From TH-plancto1 sp043777375 (lineage in GTDB: Bacteria > Planctomycetota > Planctomycetia > Planctomycetales > Planctomycetaceae), in NCBI GenBank assembly GCA_043777375.1, contig JAYWHX010000005.1:13687-77686 (forward strand): a stretch of DNA of 64,000 nt. Reading direction: 5' to 3'. A model generated the notes under the pieces. That model made no database searches, was not told the DNA's origin, and worked only from the letters and a program-made list of their open reading frames with translations. Position numbers and translations under genes: made by a program. The first letter of the stretch is position 1; the number at the start of each line of letters is the position of its first letter. Of the stretch, positions 33,916 through 47,065 are shown in pieces.

Positions 33916-34451
33916 TTGATCACCCCGCATCTGAATCGGCAACTCCGGCGGATGAGTCAGCTCTTTCCATGCCGACGATTACGTCGCCGCTCGGGCTACG
34001 GGTCACTGCCGCAACTGGCAATGATTCGCGCCCCAAGGAACCCGCTGAGACCGGCGGCTCTTTCTGGACTCGCCACAAGACGGTCATTAATTTCTGGCTC
34101 GATGCCGCGCTGCTGGTGCTGTTCCTGCTGATCGCGTGGGAGCTGTCGGTCTTGCGGCTCGCTTTTCCGAAAGGGGCCGGCGAGAATTGGCTTTTGCTCG
34201 GGCACACAGCAGGTGATTGGCAGGATCTGGCATTCAATACGTTTTGCGTGTTCGCAGCTGGGATTTTGGTGCATGTCATGCTGCACTGGGTTTGGATTGT
34301 GGGGACCGTTCAGACCAAGCTGATGCATCGCAAAGCGACCAAAGACGACGGCTCGCACACCATGGTCGGCGTGATCCTGCTGTTCGTCCTGATTCACACC
34401 CTCGCCGCTGGAATCCTCTGGGCGAGGTGGGCCATCGTCGAAGTCCGCTGA
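33912..34451 (+). CDS. Membrane protein, DUF4405-like
   Basis: GTG 33912 overlaps the preceding stop (GTGA). The 179-residue product has a hydrophilic N-terminus and three or four helices. It carries paired histidines in a helix (GILVHVMLHWVWIVG) and others in LLLGHTAGDW and LLFVLIHTLAAGIL, the arrangement seen in small cytochrome-b-like DUF4405 proteins. It is the last gene of the respiratory block. A haem-binding electron carrier is plausible but not shown. Confidence 0.7.
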   Translation: MIDHPASESATPADESALSMPTITSPLGLRVTAATGNDSRPKEPAETGGSFWTRHKTVINFWLDAALLVLFLLIAWELSVLRLAFPKGAGENWLLLGHTAGDWQDLAFNTFCVFAAGILVHVMLHWVWIVGTVQTKLMHRKATKDDGSHTMVGVILLFVLIHTLAAGILWARWAIVEVR

Positions 34452-34886
34452 CTCTCTCGCTGTGTGGGGCACGTTTCCTACGTGCCCGTAAGGCGTCATT
34501 ATTCTCGCAGCGCGGTTGAGAACCAAGCCCTTCGACGCCCCGTAGGGGCAGCCACACACCAGCCTAGTGCAGAGCGAAATGGCGTCAGCCATGCAGCGCC
34601 GCCCTAGGTCAACCGTGGTTGCGGTATTTGAAGCACTGAAAGGGCGACACAATTTCACGCGACAGTGTTTCGCCCTTTCAGGGCTGAGATCCTCTTTCTC
34701 AGATCATGTCCTGGGGCGACGCTGCGCTGTGCCCCAGGCTGATCTGTAGTTGCCCCTTCGGGGCGAAGCAGAATTGTGCAGAGACCACGGGGGCTTGATC
34801 CCACGGTTCCCTTGTTGGTGCATTATGGAAGCGCACCAGCAAGGGAGCCACCCCGACAGCGGGGTGGCGAAGTTCTTCCGTCGGCC
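34452..34886. other. 435-base repeat cluster between convergent genes
   Basis: No gene is seen. Starting from the left it holds TGGGGCACGTTTCCTACGTGCCC (34463, a relative of the hairpin at 48500; motif given in full elsewhere as shorter arms), the stem CTGAAAGGGCGACAC / GTGTTTCGCCCTTTCAG at 34636-34681, a GTTGCCCCTTCGGGGC stretch near 34750, and the hairpin GGTTCCCTTGTTGGTGC / GCACCAGCAAGGGAGCC at 34802-34845. The density of different families in one gap is high. Confidence 0.6.
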
Positions 34887-37800
34887 TTACTTCGTCTCGA
34901 CCGTGATGGCGACAGTGATCGGGGCTGTTGGGTCGCGATCGTTTTTAATCAGCTCGATCTCGGTCACGACCGAGGTTCGCTTCGGTTCAATCTTGATGTA
35001 ACGCACTTGCTGCCCGCCCTTAACAGTATAGGCATACTTGGATTCAGGCACATCGACCCGGCGGATGTAGTCGGCGAAGTGGACACCGTTCTTGAGCTCG
35101 TGGTCCTCGGCCTGCCCATCAGCGTACTTCAGACGCACGGTCATGGTGACCGACTTCTCCTGCACAGCTGGGAAGCTCCAACCACCGATCCCACCGAGTA
35201 TGTGAATCGCCTTGATCGTCGAGTTCACTGGCAGCTTGACGTTCTTGGGCATCGACGGCGGCTTGTCGCCGAAGTGGCCATTGAGCATCACCGCATTCGC
35301 GATGCGATCTCCTTGCGGGTCGATCAGCTGGAACGGAATGCCTTCGAAGGTCTTCGGTTCGAAGCTGTTAAAGACGAGGCGTTCGGCTTCGCCATTGGCA
35401 GTGAAGAACATCCCACGTGTGGTGATGGTCGTGGCAATCTTTCGCAGGTCGAGTGGCAGGTACTTCCCCTTCTGCGTCAGGAACTCGAGCAGGTTGGTCA
35501 GCTCCTCGGGAGTCATCTGCTTCTCGAACCCTTCAGGCATCACCGACTTGGTGCCGGCGACGAGTTCGTCAATGTCTTCACGTTGAATCGGCAGTCGCTT
35601 GCCCTCGGTGTCAATCAGCTCGATCGAGGTCTTCGTCTCGCCGGCCAGCATTCCGGTCAAAACTTTGCCTTCGATGGTGCTGACGGTGTAGATTCGAAAA
35701 TTCCCCTCGACGCTGCGGCTCGGATCGAGGATGTGGATCAAGAGCTCGTGCTTGGGATGGACGGCCATTCCGGTCAGCTCGGGGCCGATCTTGTTTCCTT
35801 CACCCGAGTGCATGTGGCACTTGGCGCAGTTCTTCGTGAACATCAACTTTCCGAGAGCTGGATCGCCCGTGACCTCGGTCACATGATGCAACTCCTTGAC
35901 CACTTTCTCCCGGTCCGCATTTGGCAACCCGCCACCCATCGAGAGCAGTTTCTTGGCTCGGTCGCGGATGGTCGCTTCCGGGTGATTGGCGAGTGCCTGC
36001 TTCTGGTCGAGTGTCAGCTCATCCAGCGTCGTCTTACCCGACTCGACGCCTTTGAGCAGAGCAGCTGTGGATGTCGGTCGCGACAGCAGCGACAGAATCG
36101 CGGCCCGCTTCACTTCGGGTGTCAGACTCGCCATCCGGCTGAGGATCAAATCCCCGGCGTTCTCCGCCGAGCTACCCCCGGCTGCTTCGACCAAACCGAC
36201 CGCCAACGTTTTCGACACCTGCGGAGTGATGACACTCAGCAGGCTTTGGACTGCAGCACCGTCGGTGGGCAGGAAGTCAACGAGCAACTTACCTGCTTCA
36301 ACTCGCTGTTCATCTGACTTGGCGGCGTCGCTGACCACACTGAGCAATGATTTCGCGATCTCGCCGATATGAGCGGCGAACGCCTCGCTGCCCCACGAAC
36401 TCGTCGCGAGACGGACCATCTGTCCGCGAGTTCCGGCGGGCAGATCCGGCAGCCGCTTGAGCAAACTCTGCTCGACCTCAGCGGAGATTTTGTTCTTGTG
36501 ATCGCGCGGCCAGCCTTCTGCCAAGCCAGCCAAAAGCGTTTCCGCGACTGTCGCTGGAGCTTTCGCCACAGCTGCCAGTAAGCTATTGAGTTCCTCATCG
36601 GTCGTCTTGCCGCGAGCAATATGCTGTGCCGCCCGCGCGGCAATGCTAATCGAAAGCCCGCTCGCTTCCTTCTGCTCGGCGACCCCATCAATGAATGACA
36701 CCGCATGCGAGCAAGCTGCCGCAGTCAGAGCATCGGTGAGCCAGCGGTCTTCGGTTGGTCGCTGGGCCAGGTAAGCGAGCGACTTGCCGACCGGCTCATG
36801 CGTCGTTGTCTCGGCAATCTTCAGCAGGTTTGCGAGCTGAACTTGCGGAGTCAGCTGTTCCCATCGCTCGATTTGGCTGTAGAAAGTAGGAACCCACTTG
36901 CTGTTGGTTCGGAGGTCTGCATGGGTCGAAGCCAGAACCGCGTTCCGTTGAACGGCGGGGGAGGGATGGAACATCGCTTCTGCGACGGCATCGCTTCCAT
37001 GACTTTGTCCATCGACGACGCTGAGACCTTGCAACGTCCAGATGGCATGGATGGCACCGGGGTTCAGGCCAGCCGCATCGACTGATTGACCCTTGACGAG
37101 GTCAATGATCGCGGGCACGACGCTCTGGTCACCCTTCTCGATCAACAGTCGCTGGGCTTGCAGCCGACGTTCCATCGATTGGTGCTTGAGGGCAGCGACG
37201 AGTTCAGCGGGGCTGGACTTTGAGAGGTCGCTCAACACGGCGGACTCACGTCCGGCGCTCGCTGTCGTTGGTGCTGTCGCAGTCGGCACGATGCGGTAGA
37301 TGCGTCCGTGGCGCTTGTCGCGCAGGTCGCTCTCGTAGGCGTTCCCCTTGCCGGTCTTGAAGCCTTGAGGCGTCGGGTTGTGCTGGACGATGTAGTTGTA
37401 CCAGTCGAGGACCCACACGTTTCCGTCCGGACCGATTTCGGCCATGATCGGGGCGGACCACTCGTCGTCGCTGGCCAGCAGATTGAAACTGTTCTGGGAG
37501 CTGTATTGAGTACCGTCATGCCGCATGACGAAGGCCCCGACGAGGTGGCCGGTCGGTTCGCAGACGAAGGCGATGCGGTTCCAGTATTCCTGGGGATAAG
37601 TCCGGCCCGTGTAGACCGCGTGCCCAGCCCCAGCTGTGTAGCCACCGAACTGGTCGACCTGGCGAATCTTGTCGGTCGGAGACTGGAACAGAAAGCTGTC
37701 GGACATCTGCGACAAGACCTGCGGGGACCAGCCGCGGACGTTCTCATAGAACCGGTTGGGGATCGCCATGTGAACGCTGGGGCAATGATTGGCGGTCGAG

Positions 37801-39431
37801 CCGAAGATTTCGCCGTCTTCGCCGATGCCGAGGCCCCAGGTGTTGTTGTTGGTCGAGCGGAGGAACTCGACTTCGGCGATCTTGATTTCGTGGCTGTTGG
37901 AGGTGGGGCGGACATTCTTGTCTGCCTTTTCTTCAGCCTTTGGACCTCCCTCACCGGAGGAAGCAGACAGGAATGTCTGCTCTACTGGCTCGACGCGGAA
38001 CCGGAAGAATCCCTGGCGGAACCGTTGCTGCTCCGTGTCACCGACAGCCGGGGTCGAGTCGTTGTACCCCTGCATCCCGTAGATCCAGTTGTCGAGCCCA
38101 TACCGGAAATTGCTGACTCCACCATGTGTGTCGCCGACCGACCAACCGGTCAGGAGCACTTGACGCAGGTCGGCCTTGTCGTCGCCGTCTGTGTCCTTGT
38201 AGTAGATCGTCTCGATCCCGTCCTGCACGATCGCTCCGCCGCGATAGATCACAATCGCAGTCGGGATGCTGAGCTTCTCGGCGAAGATCGTAAACTTGTC
38301 GGCTTGCCCGTCGCCATCGGTGTCTTCACAGATGCGAATCCGATCGCGACCCTGGCCCTGCGGCTGAAGCTCATTTGGGTAGTCATAGGTCTCGCAGACC
38401 CACAGCCGCCCGCGTTCGTCCCAGTTCATCGCGATTGGCTTGCCTTCAAAGCCAGCCCACGGGTACGACTTGTCGTTGCCTTCCGGGGAGACCTCAGCTG
38501 CGTAGAGCTGGACTTCGAAGCCGACAGGGGTCGAGAACCGCTTCATCGATTCGAGAGGTGACAGCGGTTTCTGCATCAGAGTCTTGGCGTCCCCTTGAAC
38601 GCCCCACTTCTGCCCCTTCGTGTAGTTAGGGATCTTCGGCCCGACATCTTCGAACTGAAATGTGTTGTCTTCGACGGGAGGAAACGGAGTCATCTCAGGA
38701 ATCGCGACGACCTGCGGGTCTTTGAACTCCGGTGTGTCCTGCGGATCGCGACCGACCGCCCAGCGGATGCCGCGCTCCATCAGATTGACAAACCCCGGCT
38801 GGCCCCACGTCCGCTCGTCATGCCCCCACGCCGTGTAAAAGACGCGGCCTTTTTCGTGGGTGCGAGTCCACGTATACGGCTCAAAACCCTGGTCATCAGC
38901 GCGCACTTCGAGCACGACACGATTCTCCTCATTGTGTTTCGTGTGGACGTAGGTCTCGTCATAGCTCGCGAAGCCGTCGAAGCCCTGCATGATCGGGTCG
39001 TTTGGCTGGACGATACGCGTGCGGAAGACACCAGTGCCATGCTTCTCGAATTGTCCCCCCATCAGGGCCACGATCCGGTCATCATTCCGGAAGCAGTATG
39101 TGGCGCAGTGGACCGGGATGAACCCTTTGCCACTGGCGACATACTCCAGCAAAGCGTCCGCCTGTGCGGTCTCGATCGAGTCAATGTTGGCAAACAACAA
39201 CAGCCCGTCGAACTGGTTCAACGTCTCGGCCTTTAACACGGACATATCGTCCGTGTACTTGATCTCGATCCCGCGATCTTTCAGTGCTGGCACCAGCTGC
39301 GCGGCGCGATCTCCGGGCCGATGATGCCCCGCATCGCCGAGGAACAGAATTTTGATGGGTTCGGCGGCAAACCCCGGAGTCGCGAGGAGCAACCAGCCGC
39401 AAACAGTGCACAACAATTGCCAGACACGCAT
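34887..39431 (-). CDS. Giant secreted PVC-type protein: ThuA, beta-propeller, HEAT and cytochrome c
   Basis: The 1514-residue product has a signal peptide (LLCTVCGWLLLATPGFA), a ThuA-like domain (KILFLGDAGHHRPGDRA, about residues 25-235), a PVC-type propeller (MNWDERGRLWVCETYDYPNE; KFTIFAEKLSIPTAIV; about 300-710), a HEAT-like helical region (about 740-1170) and a cytochrome c site CAKCH at 1202-1206. The tail is characteristic of planctomycete haem-binding proteins. It probably works outside the cytoplasm on sugars or another unknown reductant. Residues about 483-510 are encoded by a palindromic element in frame, an unusual insertion within the propeller. Confidence 0.9.
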   Translation of the reverse strand: MRVWQLLCTVCGWLLLATPGFAAEPIKILFLGDAGHHRPGDRAAQLVPALKDRGIEIKYTDDMSVLKAETLNQFDGLLLFANIDSIETAQADALLEYVASGKGFIPVHCATYCFRNDDRIVALMGGQFEKHGTGVFRTRIVQPNDPIMQGFDGFASYDETYVHTKHNEENRVVLEVRADDQGFEPYTWTRTHEKGRVFYTAWGHDERTWGQPGFVNLMERGIRWAVGRDPQDTPEFKDPQVVAIPEMTPFPPVEDNTFQFEDVGPKIPNYTKGQKWGVQGDAKTLMQKPLSPLESMKRFSTPVGFEVQLYAAEVSPEGNDKSYPWAGFEGKPIAMNWDERGRLWVCETYDYPNELQPQGQGRDRIRICEDTDGDGQADKFTIFAEKLSIPTAIVIYRGGAIVQDGIETIYYKDTDGDDKADLRQVLLTGWSVGDTHGGVSNFRYGLDNWIYGMQGYNDSTPAVGDTEQQRFRQGFFRFRVEPVEQTFLSASSGEGGPKAEEKADKNVRPTSNSHEIKIAEVEFLRSTNNNTWGLGIGEDGEIFGSTANHCPSVHMAIPNRFYENVRGWSPQVLSQMSDSFLFQSPTDKIRQVDQFGGYTAGAGHAVYTGRTYPQEYWNRIAFVCEPTGHLVGAFVMRHDGTQYSSQNSFNLLASDDEWSAPIMAEIGPDGNVWVLDWYNYIVQHNPTPQGFKTGKGNAYESDLRDKRHGRIYRIVPTATAPTTASAGRESAVLSDLSKSSPAELVAALKHQSMERRLQAQRLLIEKGDQSVVPAIIDLVKGQSVDAAGLNPGAIHAIWTLQGLSVVDGQSHGSDAVAEAMFHPSPAVQRNAVLASTHADLRTNSKWVPTFYSQIERWEQLTPQVQLANLLKIAETTTHEPVGKSLAYLAQRPTEDRWLTDALTAAACSHAVSFIDGVAEQKEASGLSISIAARAAQHIARGKTTDEELNSLLAAVAKAPATVAETLLAGLAEGWPRDHKNKISAEVEQSLLKRLPDLPAGTRGQMVRLATSSWGSEAFAAHIGEIAKSLLSVVSDAAKSDEQRVEAGKLLVDFLPTDGAAVQSLLSVITPQVSKTLAVGLVEAAGGSSAENAGDLILSRMASLTPEVKRAAILSLLSRPTSTAALLKGVESGKTTLDELTLDQKQALANHPEATIRDRAKKLLSMGGGLPNADREKVVKELHHVTEVTGDPALGKLMFTKNCAKCHMHSGEGNKIGPELTGMAVHPKHELLIHILDPSRSVEGNFRIYTVSTIEGKVLTGMLAGETKTSIELIDTEGKRLPIQREDIDELVAGTKSVMPEGFEKQMTPEELTNLLEFLTQKGKYLPLDLRKIATTITTRGMFFTANGEAERLVFNSFEPKTFEGIPFQLIDPQGDRIANAVMLNGHFGDKPPSMPKNVKLPVNSTIKAIHILGGIGGWSFPAVQEKSVTMTVRLKYADGQAEDHELKNGVHFADYIRRVDVPESKYAYTVKGGQQVRYIKIEPKRTSVVTEIELIKNDRDPTAPITVAITVETK
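37904..37986. repeat. In-frame copy of the GCAGACATTCCTGTCTGC palindrome
   Basis: Arms at 37904-37926 and 37961-37986 are imperfect inverted repeats (core GGACATTCTTGTCTGCC and GGCAGAC-like GCAGACAGGAATGTCTGC). On the minus strand the element reads as VEQTFLSAS ... KADKNVRPT without breaking the frame. The same family is intergenic at 6590-6645. Confidence 0.85.
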
Positions 39432-39672
39432 GAATGAACCCTTGAGAGCAACGTCTTGTGCGGCACCAGAATTGGCCGAACTTTAGAGCCGTGTAGGATA
39501 CTCGATTCGTAGGAGCGTTGTGAACTCTCCACCAGAGTGGGACGCATCAAGAGTGACTTGCAGCTTGTGATTCCAGTCTCGATGAGTTGGCGATGCCCTC
39601 CTCGTCGTGGTAGGCTGACCCCTCATTCAACCACTCGATTGAATCCTCAATTTCCCTCACCGAGACCAGCTC
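39432..39672. promoter_or_regulatory. Divergent promoter region
   Basis: The 241 bases between the giant PVC gene (minus) and the helical-protein gene (plus) must hold both promoters. I cannot point to specific -35/-10 boxes. No strong hairpin was noticed. Confidence 0.35.
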
Positions 39673-40890
39673 ATGGCCGACGTACTGTCCAAATCAAAAA
39701 ATGCCACCGCAGGAACTGTAGCCGCTTCAACCACTACAGGCATGCAGAAGTATCTCGATCGAGCGATTGGCGTCTTGCAAAAGCTGGGCGTCGGTCCGCG
39801 TGACGATGTGCCACAGGAATTGATCTCGCTCCTGGAGGGTGTGCGCAAGTTGGACGAACCGCGCGTCTTGGCGATTGCAAATACGATCAAGCACATGAGT
39901 ACGTTCAACGCTCTTGTGCGTGATAACGTGGAGAACATCAGCGTCGGCAATCGCTACCTCGAAATCACGCAGATGTTCGATTCGATTCGCGAAGACTCCA
40001 AGATGCTGATTTCTCAGCTCGACGACGGGAAGATTGGCATCACGGAAAAGGCGCAGAACCTGTGGATGAAGATGCGGCGGGGCACCCCTTCGGCTCGGTT
40101 CGAGAAGATCGTCGACGCCTATCAGGACGTGACGAAGGACACTCGTGATCAGCTGACCAAGGAGGGGCTGGTCATGGATGCGTACATCGATTTCCGCTTC
40201 GCGTTGAAGGAAGCCGAGATCGTCGCCCGCGAACTGCTCGACAAGGATCTGCCGATTCTCGATGCCTCGAAGCAAGCACTCGCTGATGCTCAAGCCGCTG
40301 TTGATCAGGGCGGCAGCAATGAGAGCGACAAATCGCGTCTCGAACTGAAGCGGGACGAAGCTCGCGAAGCCTACGAAGACGAGGACCGCACGTATCAGCT
40401 GCTGAAGGACATTTCCGAGAATCTGTCGGTCGGGTACGACGTCGGCGAAACGCTGATTGCAAAGCTCAAGCAGACCCACGATGTGAAAGATCGCGTTTAT
40501 CGCCGGGCAGTGACTTTCTTCACGACCAATGAACATGTCTTCACGATTCTGGGAACAGTCTACACCTCGCAGCATGGTTTGCATGAGGTGACCCAGGCGA
40601 CCGAAGCCATGAAGAAGGGCGTGAACAAGAGCCTGGAAGACGTCGCCGTCCTTGGCAAGGAATTGGAAAAGGCGGCGCTCAAGGCCGGTTACGGCTCGAC
40701 GATCAATCCGGAGTCCGTACAGAAGCTGGTCGACGCCATCAGCACCTTCCAGGTCGAGTCACTGACGATGATCGCCGACCTGCGGAAGGAGAGCGAGCAG
40801 AACACCAAGGAGATCCGCCGCGTCGTCGAAGACGGCAAGAAGCGGTTCCAGGCGACGCTGGCGAACTACGCCCGCGAAGGCCGCGCGTAA
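39673..40890 (+). CDS. Conserved alpha-helical protein, TelA-like in outline
   Basis: The 405-residue protein is helical, with conserved-looking blocks LLEGVRKLDEPRVLAIANTI, FNALVRDNVENISVGNRYLE, FDSIREDSKMLISQLDDGKI and MDAYIDFRFALKEAEIVARE, and coiled coils towards the C-terminus. No signal peptide or membrane segment is present. Homologues are sometimes named 'cell surface protein', which the sequence does not support; the pattern is loosely like toxic-anion-resistance TelA. It lies 79 bases before a lipid-synthesis trio and may share its transcript. Confidence 0.6.
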   Translation: MADVLSKSKNATAGTVAASTTTGMQKYLDRAIGVLQKLGVGPRDDVPQELISLLEGVRKLDEPRVLAIANTIKHMSTFNALVRDNVENISVGNRYLEITQMFDSIREDSKMLISQLDDGKIGITEKAQNLWMKMRRGTPSARFEKIVDAYQDVTKDTRDQLTKEGLVMDAYIDFRFALKEAEIVARELLDKDLPILDASKQALADAQAAVDQGGSNESDKSRLELKRDEAREAYEDEDRTYQLLKDISENLSVGYDVGETLIAKLKQTHDVKDRVYRRAVTFFTTNEHVFTILGTVYTSQHGLHEVTQATEAMKKGVNKSLEDVAVLGKELEKAALKAGYGSTINPESVQKLVDAISTFQVESLTMIADLRKESEQNTKEIRRVVEDGKKRFQATLANYAREGRA

Positions 40891-40969
40891 GCCATTCGAG
40901 TGCAGCGGAATTAGGAGCTGCTCTGACAAGCGGTGACTGACAGATTCACTCTTCGAGCTGGGTGAGACA

Positions 40970-41626
40970 ATGGCTGAAGAGGTTCTTCGTCGACCGATCA
41001 GCGCCCGAGAAACCCGCTGGGCTGCGGCGAGCGCGGGCTGGCTGGCTCGGCGAGGAATTCGACCGAATACGATCTCAATCATGAGTGTGGTATTCGCGGC
41101 TGGGGCGGGCGGATGTCTTGTCGCACTAAGTCAGACACAGGGGTGGGTGCCGGGGGTGCTGCTCCCGCTCGGGGCCGCACTGTGCATCCAGCTGAGGCTG
41201 CTGTGCAATTTGTTCGATGGCATGGTGGCGGTGGAACAAGGGCAGAAGACGAAGTCGGGCGAGATCTTCAACGAGTTGCCCGACCGCTTTGCAGATGCAT
41301 TCATTCTGGCCAGTGCGGGTTATGTTTCGCAGTCACTCAGTGGTCTGCACGAACTGGGATGGTTGGCTGCCGTTCTGTCACTCATCACAGCCTACACGCG
41401 ATCACTCGGAGCAGCAGTCGGTGCCGGGCAACACTTTCTGGGGCCAATGGCGAAGCAGCACCGCATGGCGACGATCACGGTGACGTGCGTCGTGCTGTCG
41501 GTCACTGCTGCTTGGCCCTGGCGAGGGGAACTCATGGCCATCGGATTGGGATTGATTGCAGCTGGATGTCTGATCACGATCGCTAGGCGTACGGGCCGAA
41601 TCGTCCGGGAATTGGAGTCGCAATGA
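40970..41626 (+). CDS. CDP-alcohol phosphotransferase, YnbA-like
   Basis: The 218-residue membrane protein carries a variant of the CDP-alcohol phosphotransferase signature: NLFDGMVAVEQGQKTKSGEI, then NELPDRFAD. The usual first and third acidic residues (D-x-x-DG...G-x-x-x-D) are Asn here. It is the first of three overlapping genes encoding a head-group transferase, an acyltransferase and a CDP-diacylglycerol synthase, an arrangement like E. coli ynbA-ynbB. The alcohol substrate is unknown, and low activity cannot be excluded. Confidence 0.8.
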   Translation: MAEEVLRRPISARETRWAAASAGWLARRGIRPNTISIMSVVFAAGAGGCLVALSQTQGWVPGVLLPLGAALCIQLRLLCNLFDGMVAVEQGQKTKSGEIFNELPDRFADAFILASAGYVSQSLSGLHELGWLAAVLSLITAYTRSLGAAVGAGQHFLGPMAKQHRMATITVTCVVLSVTAAWPWRGELMAIGLGLIAAGCLITIARRTGRIVRELESQ

Positions 41627-42270
41627 CCCCCTCAGTGGTGGCAACACTATTGCGTTTGATCACCGGAGCCCGCGCTCAATGGATCGGTTGCGAACCACAT
41701 CCGCGACCACGCATCTATTTCGCCAACCATACGAGTAATCTCGATGGCCCGACGATCTGGTCTGTGCTGCCGGCCGAGCTACGACGTCTGGCTCGCCCCG
41801 TCGCCGCTCGTGACTACTGGAATGGAGGCCGCATCCGGCGTTACATGGCGACAAAAATCTTCAACTCCATCTTGATCGAGCGGAAGCAGCCGACGCGAAC
41901 AGACAACCCGATCGACGACATGTTGCGAGGACTCGGCGACACCGGTTCACTGATTCTGTTTCCCGAAGGCACACGCGGTCCAGGACCCGACCCGACCGAG
42001 TTCAAAAGCGGGCTGTTTCACATCGCGAAGAAGCGACCAGATCTTGAACTGATCCCTGTGTTGCTCGACAACATGAATCGCGTGTTGCCGAAAGGCGAAC
42101 TGCTGCCAGTCCCGTTGATCTGCAGCGTCTCTTTTGGAAATCCACTGTTACTCATTGAGGGAGAGCCACGAGACGCGTTTCTGACCCGAGCACGCCAAGC
42201 AGTGATCGATCTTCGCTCGGCAGTGATTGCCCCCAACTCGCCACGTCTGGAGCCGCGCCATGAAGCTTGA
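41623..42270 (+). CDS. Lysophospholipid acyltransferase, PlsC family
   Basis: The 215-residue protein begins in an ATGA overlap with the preceding gene. It has the acyltransferase motifs NHTSNLDGPTIW (variant of NHxSxxD, with His and Asp kept) and FPEGTRGPG. It transfers an acyl chain to a glycerol-phosphate or lysophospholipid; together with its neighbours it should feed CDP-diacylglycerol synthesis. No signal peptide is present; membrane association is probably peripheral. Confidence 0.85.
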   Translation: MTPSVVATLLRLITGARAQWIGCEPHPRPRIYFANHTSNLDGPTIWSVLPAELRRLARPVAARDYWNGGRIRRYMATKIFNSILIERKQPTRTDNPIDDMLRGLGDTGSLILFPEGTRGPGPDPTEFKSGLFHIAKKRPDLELIPVLLDNMNRVLPKGELLPVPLICSVSFGNPLLLIEGEPRDAFLTRARQAVIDLRSAVIAPNSPRLEPRHEA

Positions 42271-43207
42271 CGCAGAAATGCTGTGGTTGACGGGGGGCGT
42301 GATCGTCTTGCTGCTCGTCGGTTCTGTGACCGGGTGGTGGCTCGCTCGTCGACCATTGGCAGAAGCGGGTCGCAAAACGGTCGACAACCTCAATGCCCGC
42401 ATGAAGGCGTGGTGGGTGATGACTGCGGTCTTCGCCCTCGCCATCCTGACAGGTGGTGTCGGTTCGATTGTGCTGTTTGCCTTCTCGTCGTTCTTGGCTC
42501 TACGCGAGTTCTTGACGCTGACACCCACTCGATTGGGAGACCATCGCTCGCTCTTCTGGGTCTTCTTTGTCATTACTCCGCTTCAGTATCTCTTGCTGTA
42601 CTACGAGTGGTACGGGTTGTTCTCCATCATGATCCCTGTCTATGGTTTCCTGATTCTGCCAATCCGAACAGCTGTGGTGGGAGATACCGAACGGTTTCTG
42701 GAACGGGCGGCCAAGATTCAATGGGGACTGATGATCTGCGTCTACAGTCTGAGCCATGCACCGGCGATACTGACGATGTTGAAGATCCCGAATTTTACCG
42801 GCGAAAATGGCAAGCTATTGTATTACTTTGTCTTGGTCTGCGAGCTGAATGATGTGCTGCAGTACGTCTTTGGGAAGCTGTTTGGCAAGCACCTGATCTC
42901 GCCCAAGGTCAGTCCGAACAAGACGTGGGAAGGGTTGATCGGAGGGATCTCTGCGACCGTCGCGATCGGGGCAGCTCTGTGCTGGGCCACACCGTTTACG
43001 CCACTGCAATCTGCGGGTCTGTCGCTCGCGATCTGTCTGATGGGTTTCGGTGGTGGGCTTGTCATGTCGGCCATCAAGCGAGACCGTGGTGTGAAAGACT
43101 GGGGGGCTTCGATCGCAGGGCATGGAGGTGTCCTGGATCGGATCGATTCTCTCTGTTTCTCAGCCCCCGTGTTTTTCCACCTGACCCGCTATTACTTCAG
43201 TGAATGA
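42260..43207 (+). CDS. Phosphatidate cytidylyltransferase, CdsA/YnbB-like
   Basis: The start at ATG 42260 lies 11 bases inside the upstream gene and yields 315 residues with about eight helices. The signature SAIKRDRGVKDWGASI, then AGHGGVLDRIDSL matches the CdsA pattern S-x-x-KR-x-x-x-KD-x6-GHGG-x-x-DR-x-D. SPKVSPNKTWEGLIGG is also typical. It makes CDP-diacylglycerol from phosphatidate and CTP. It closes the three-gene lipid set. Confidence 0.92.
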   Translation: MKLDAEMLWLTGGVIVLLLVGSVTGWWLARRPLAEAGRKTVDNLNARMKAWWVMTAVFALAILTGGVGSIVLFAFSSFLALREFLTLTPTRLGDHRSLFWVFFVITPLQYLLLYYEWYGLFSIMIPVYGFLILPIRTAVVGDTERFLERAAKIQWGLMICVYSLSHAPAILTMLKIPNFTGENGKLLYYFVLVCELNDVLQYVFGKLFGKHLISPKVSPNKTWEGLIGGISATVAIGAALCWATPFTPLQSAGLSLAICLMGFGGGLVMSAIKRDRGVKDWGASIAGHGGVLDRIDSLCFSAPVFFHLTRYYFSE

Positions 43208-43229
43208 CCAATGAAGTGGTTGGGGCGTT

Positions 43230-44651
<1,422 letters not shown>

Positions 44652-44659
44652 GCGGCGTC

Positions 44660-47065
<2,406 letters not shown>

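Noticed and set aside
34776..36317. Plus-strand open frame of 513 codons opposite the giant PVC gene
   Set aside because: It is antisense to a well-supported gene, has no recognisable domain, and its composition reflects the reverse of the PVC coding sequence.
37308..38561. Plus-strand open frame of 417 codons opposite the PVC gene
   Set aside because: Antisense shadow caused by GC-rich third positions; no domain or start signal supports it.
34887..39431. Possible frameshift or assembly error at the in-frame repeat
   Set aside because: The frame continues with intact propeller motifs on both sides of the element, so an error is not needed to explain it.
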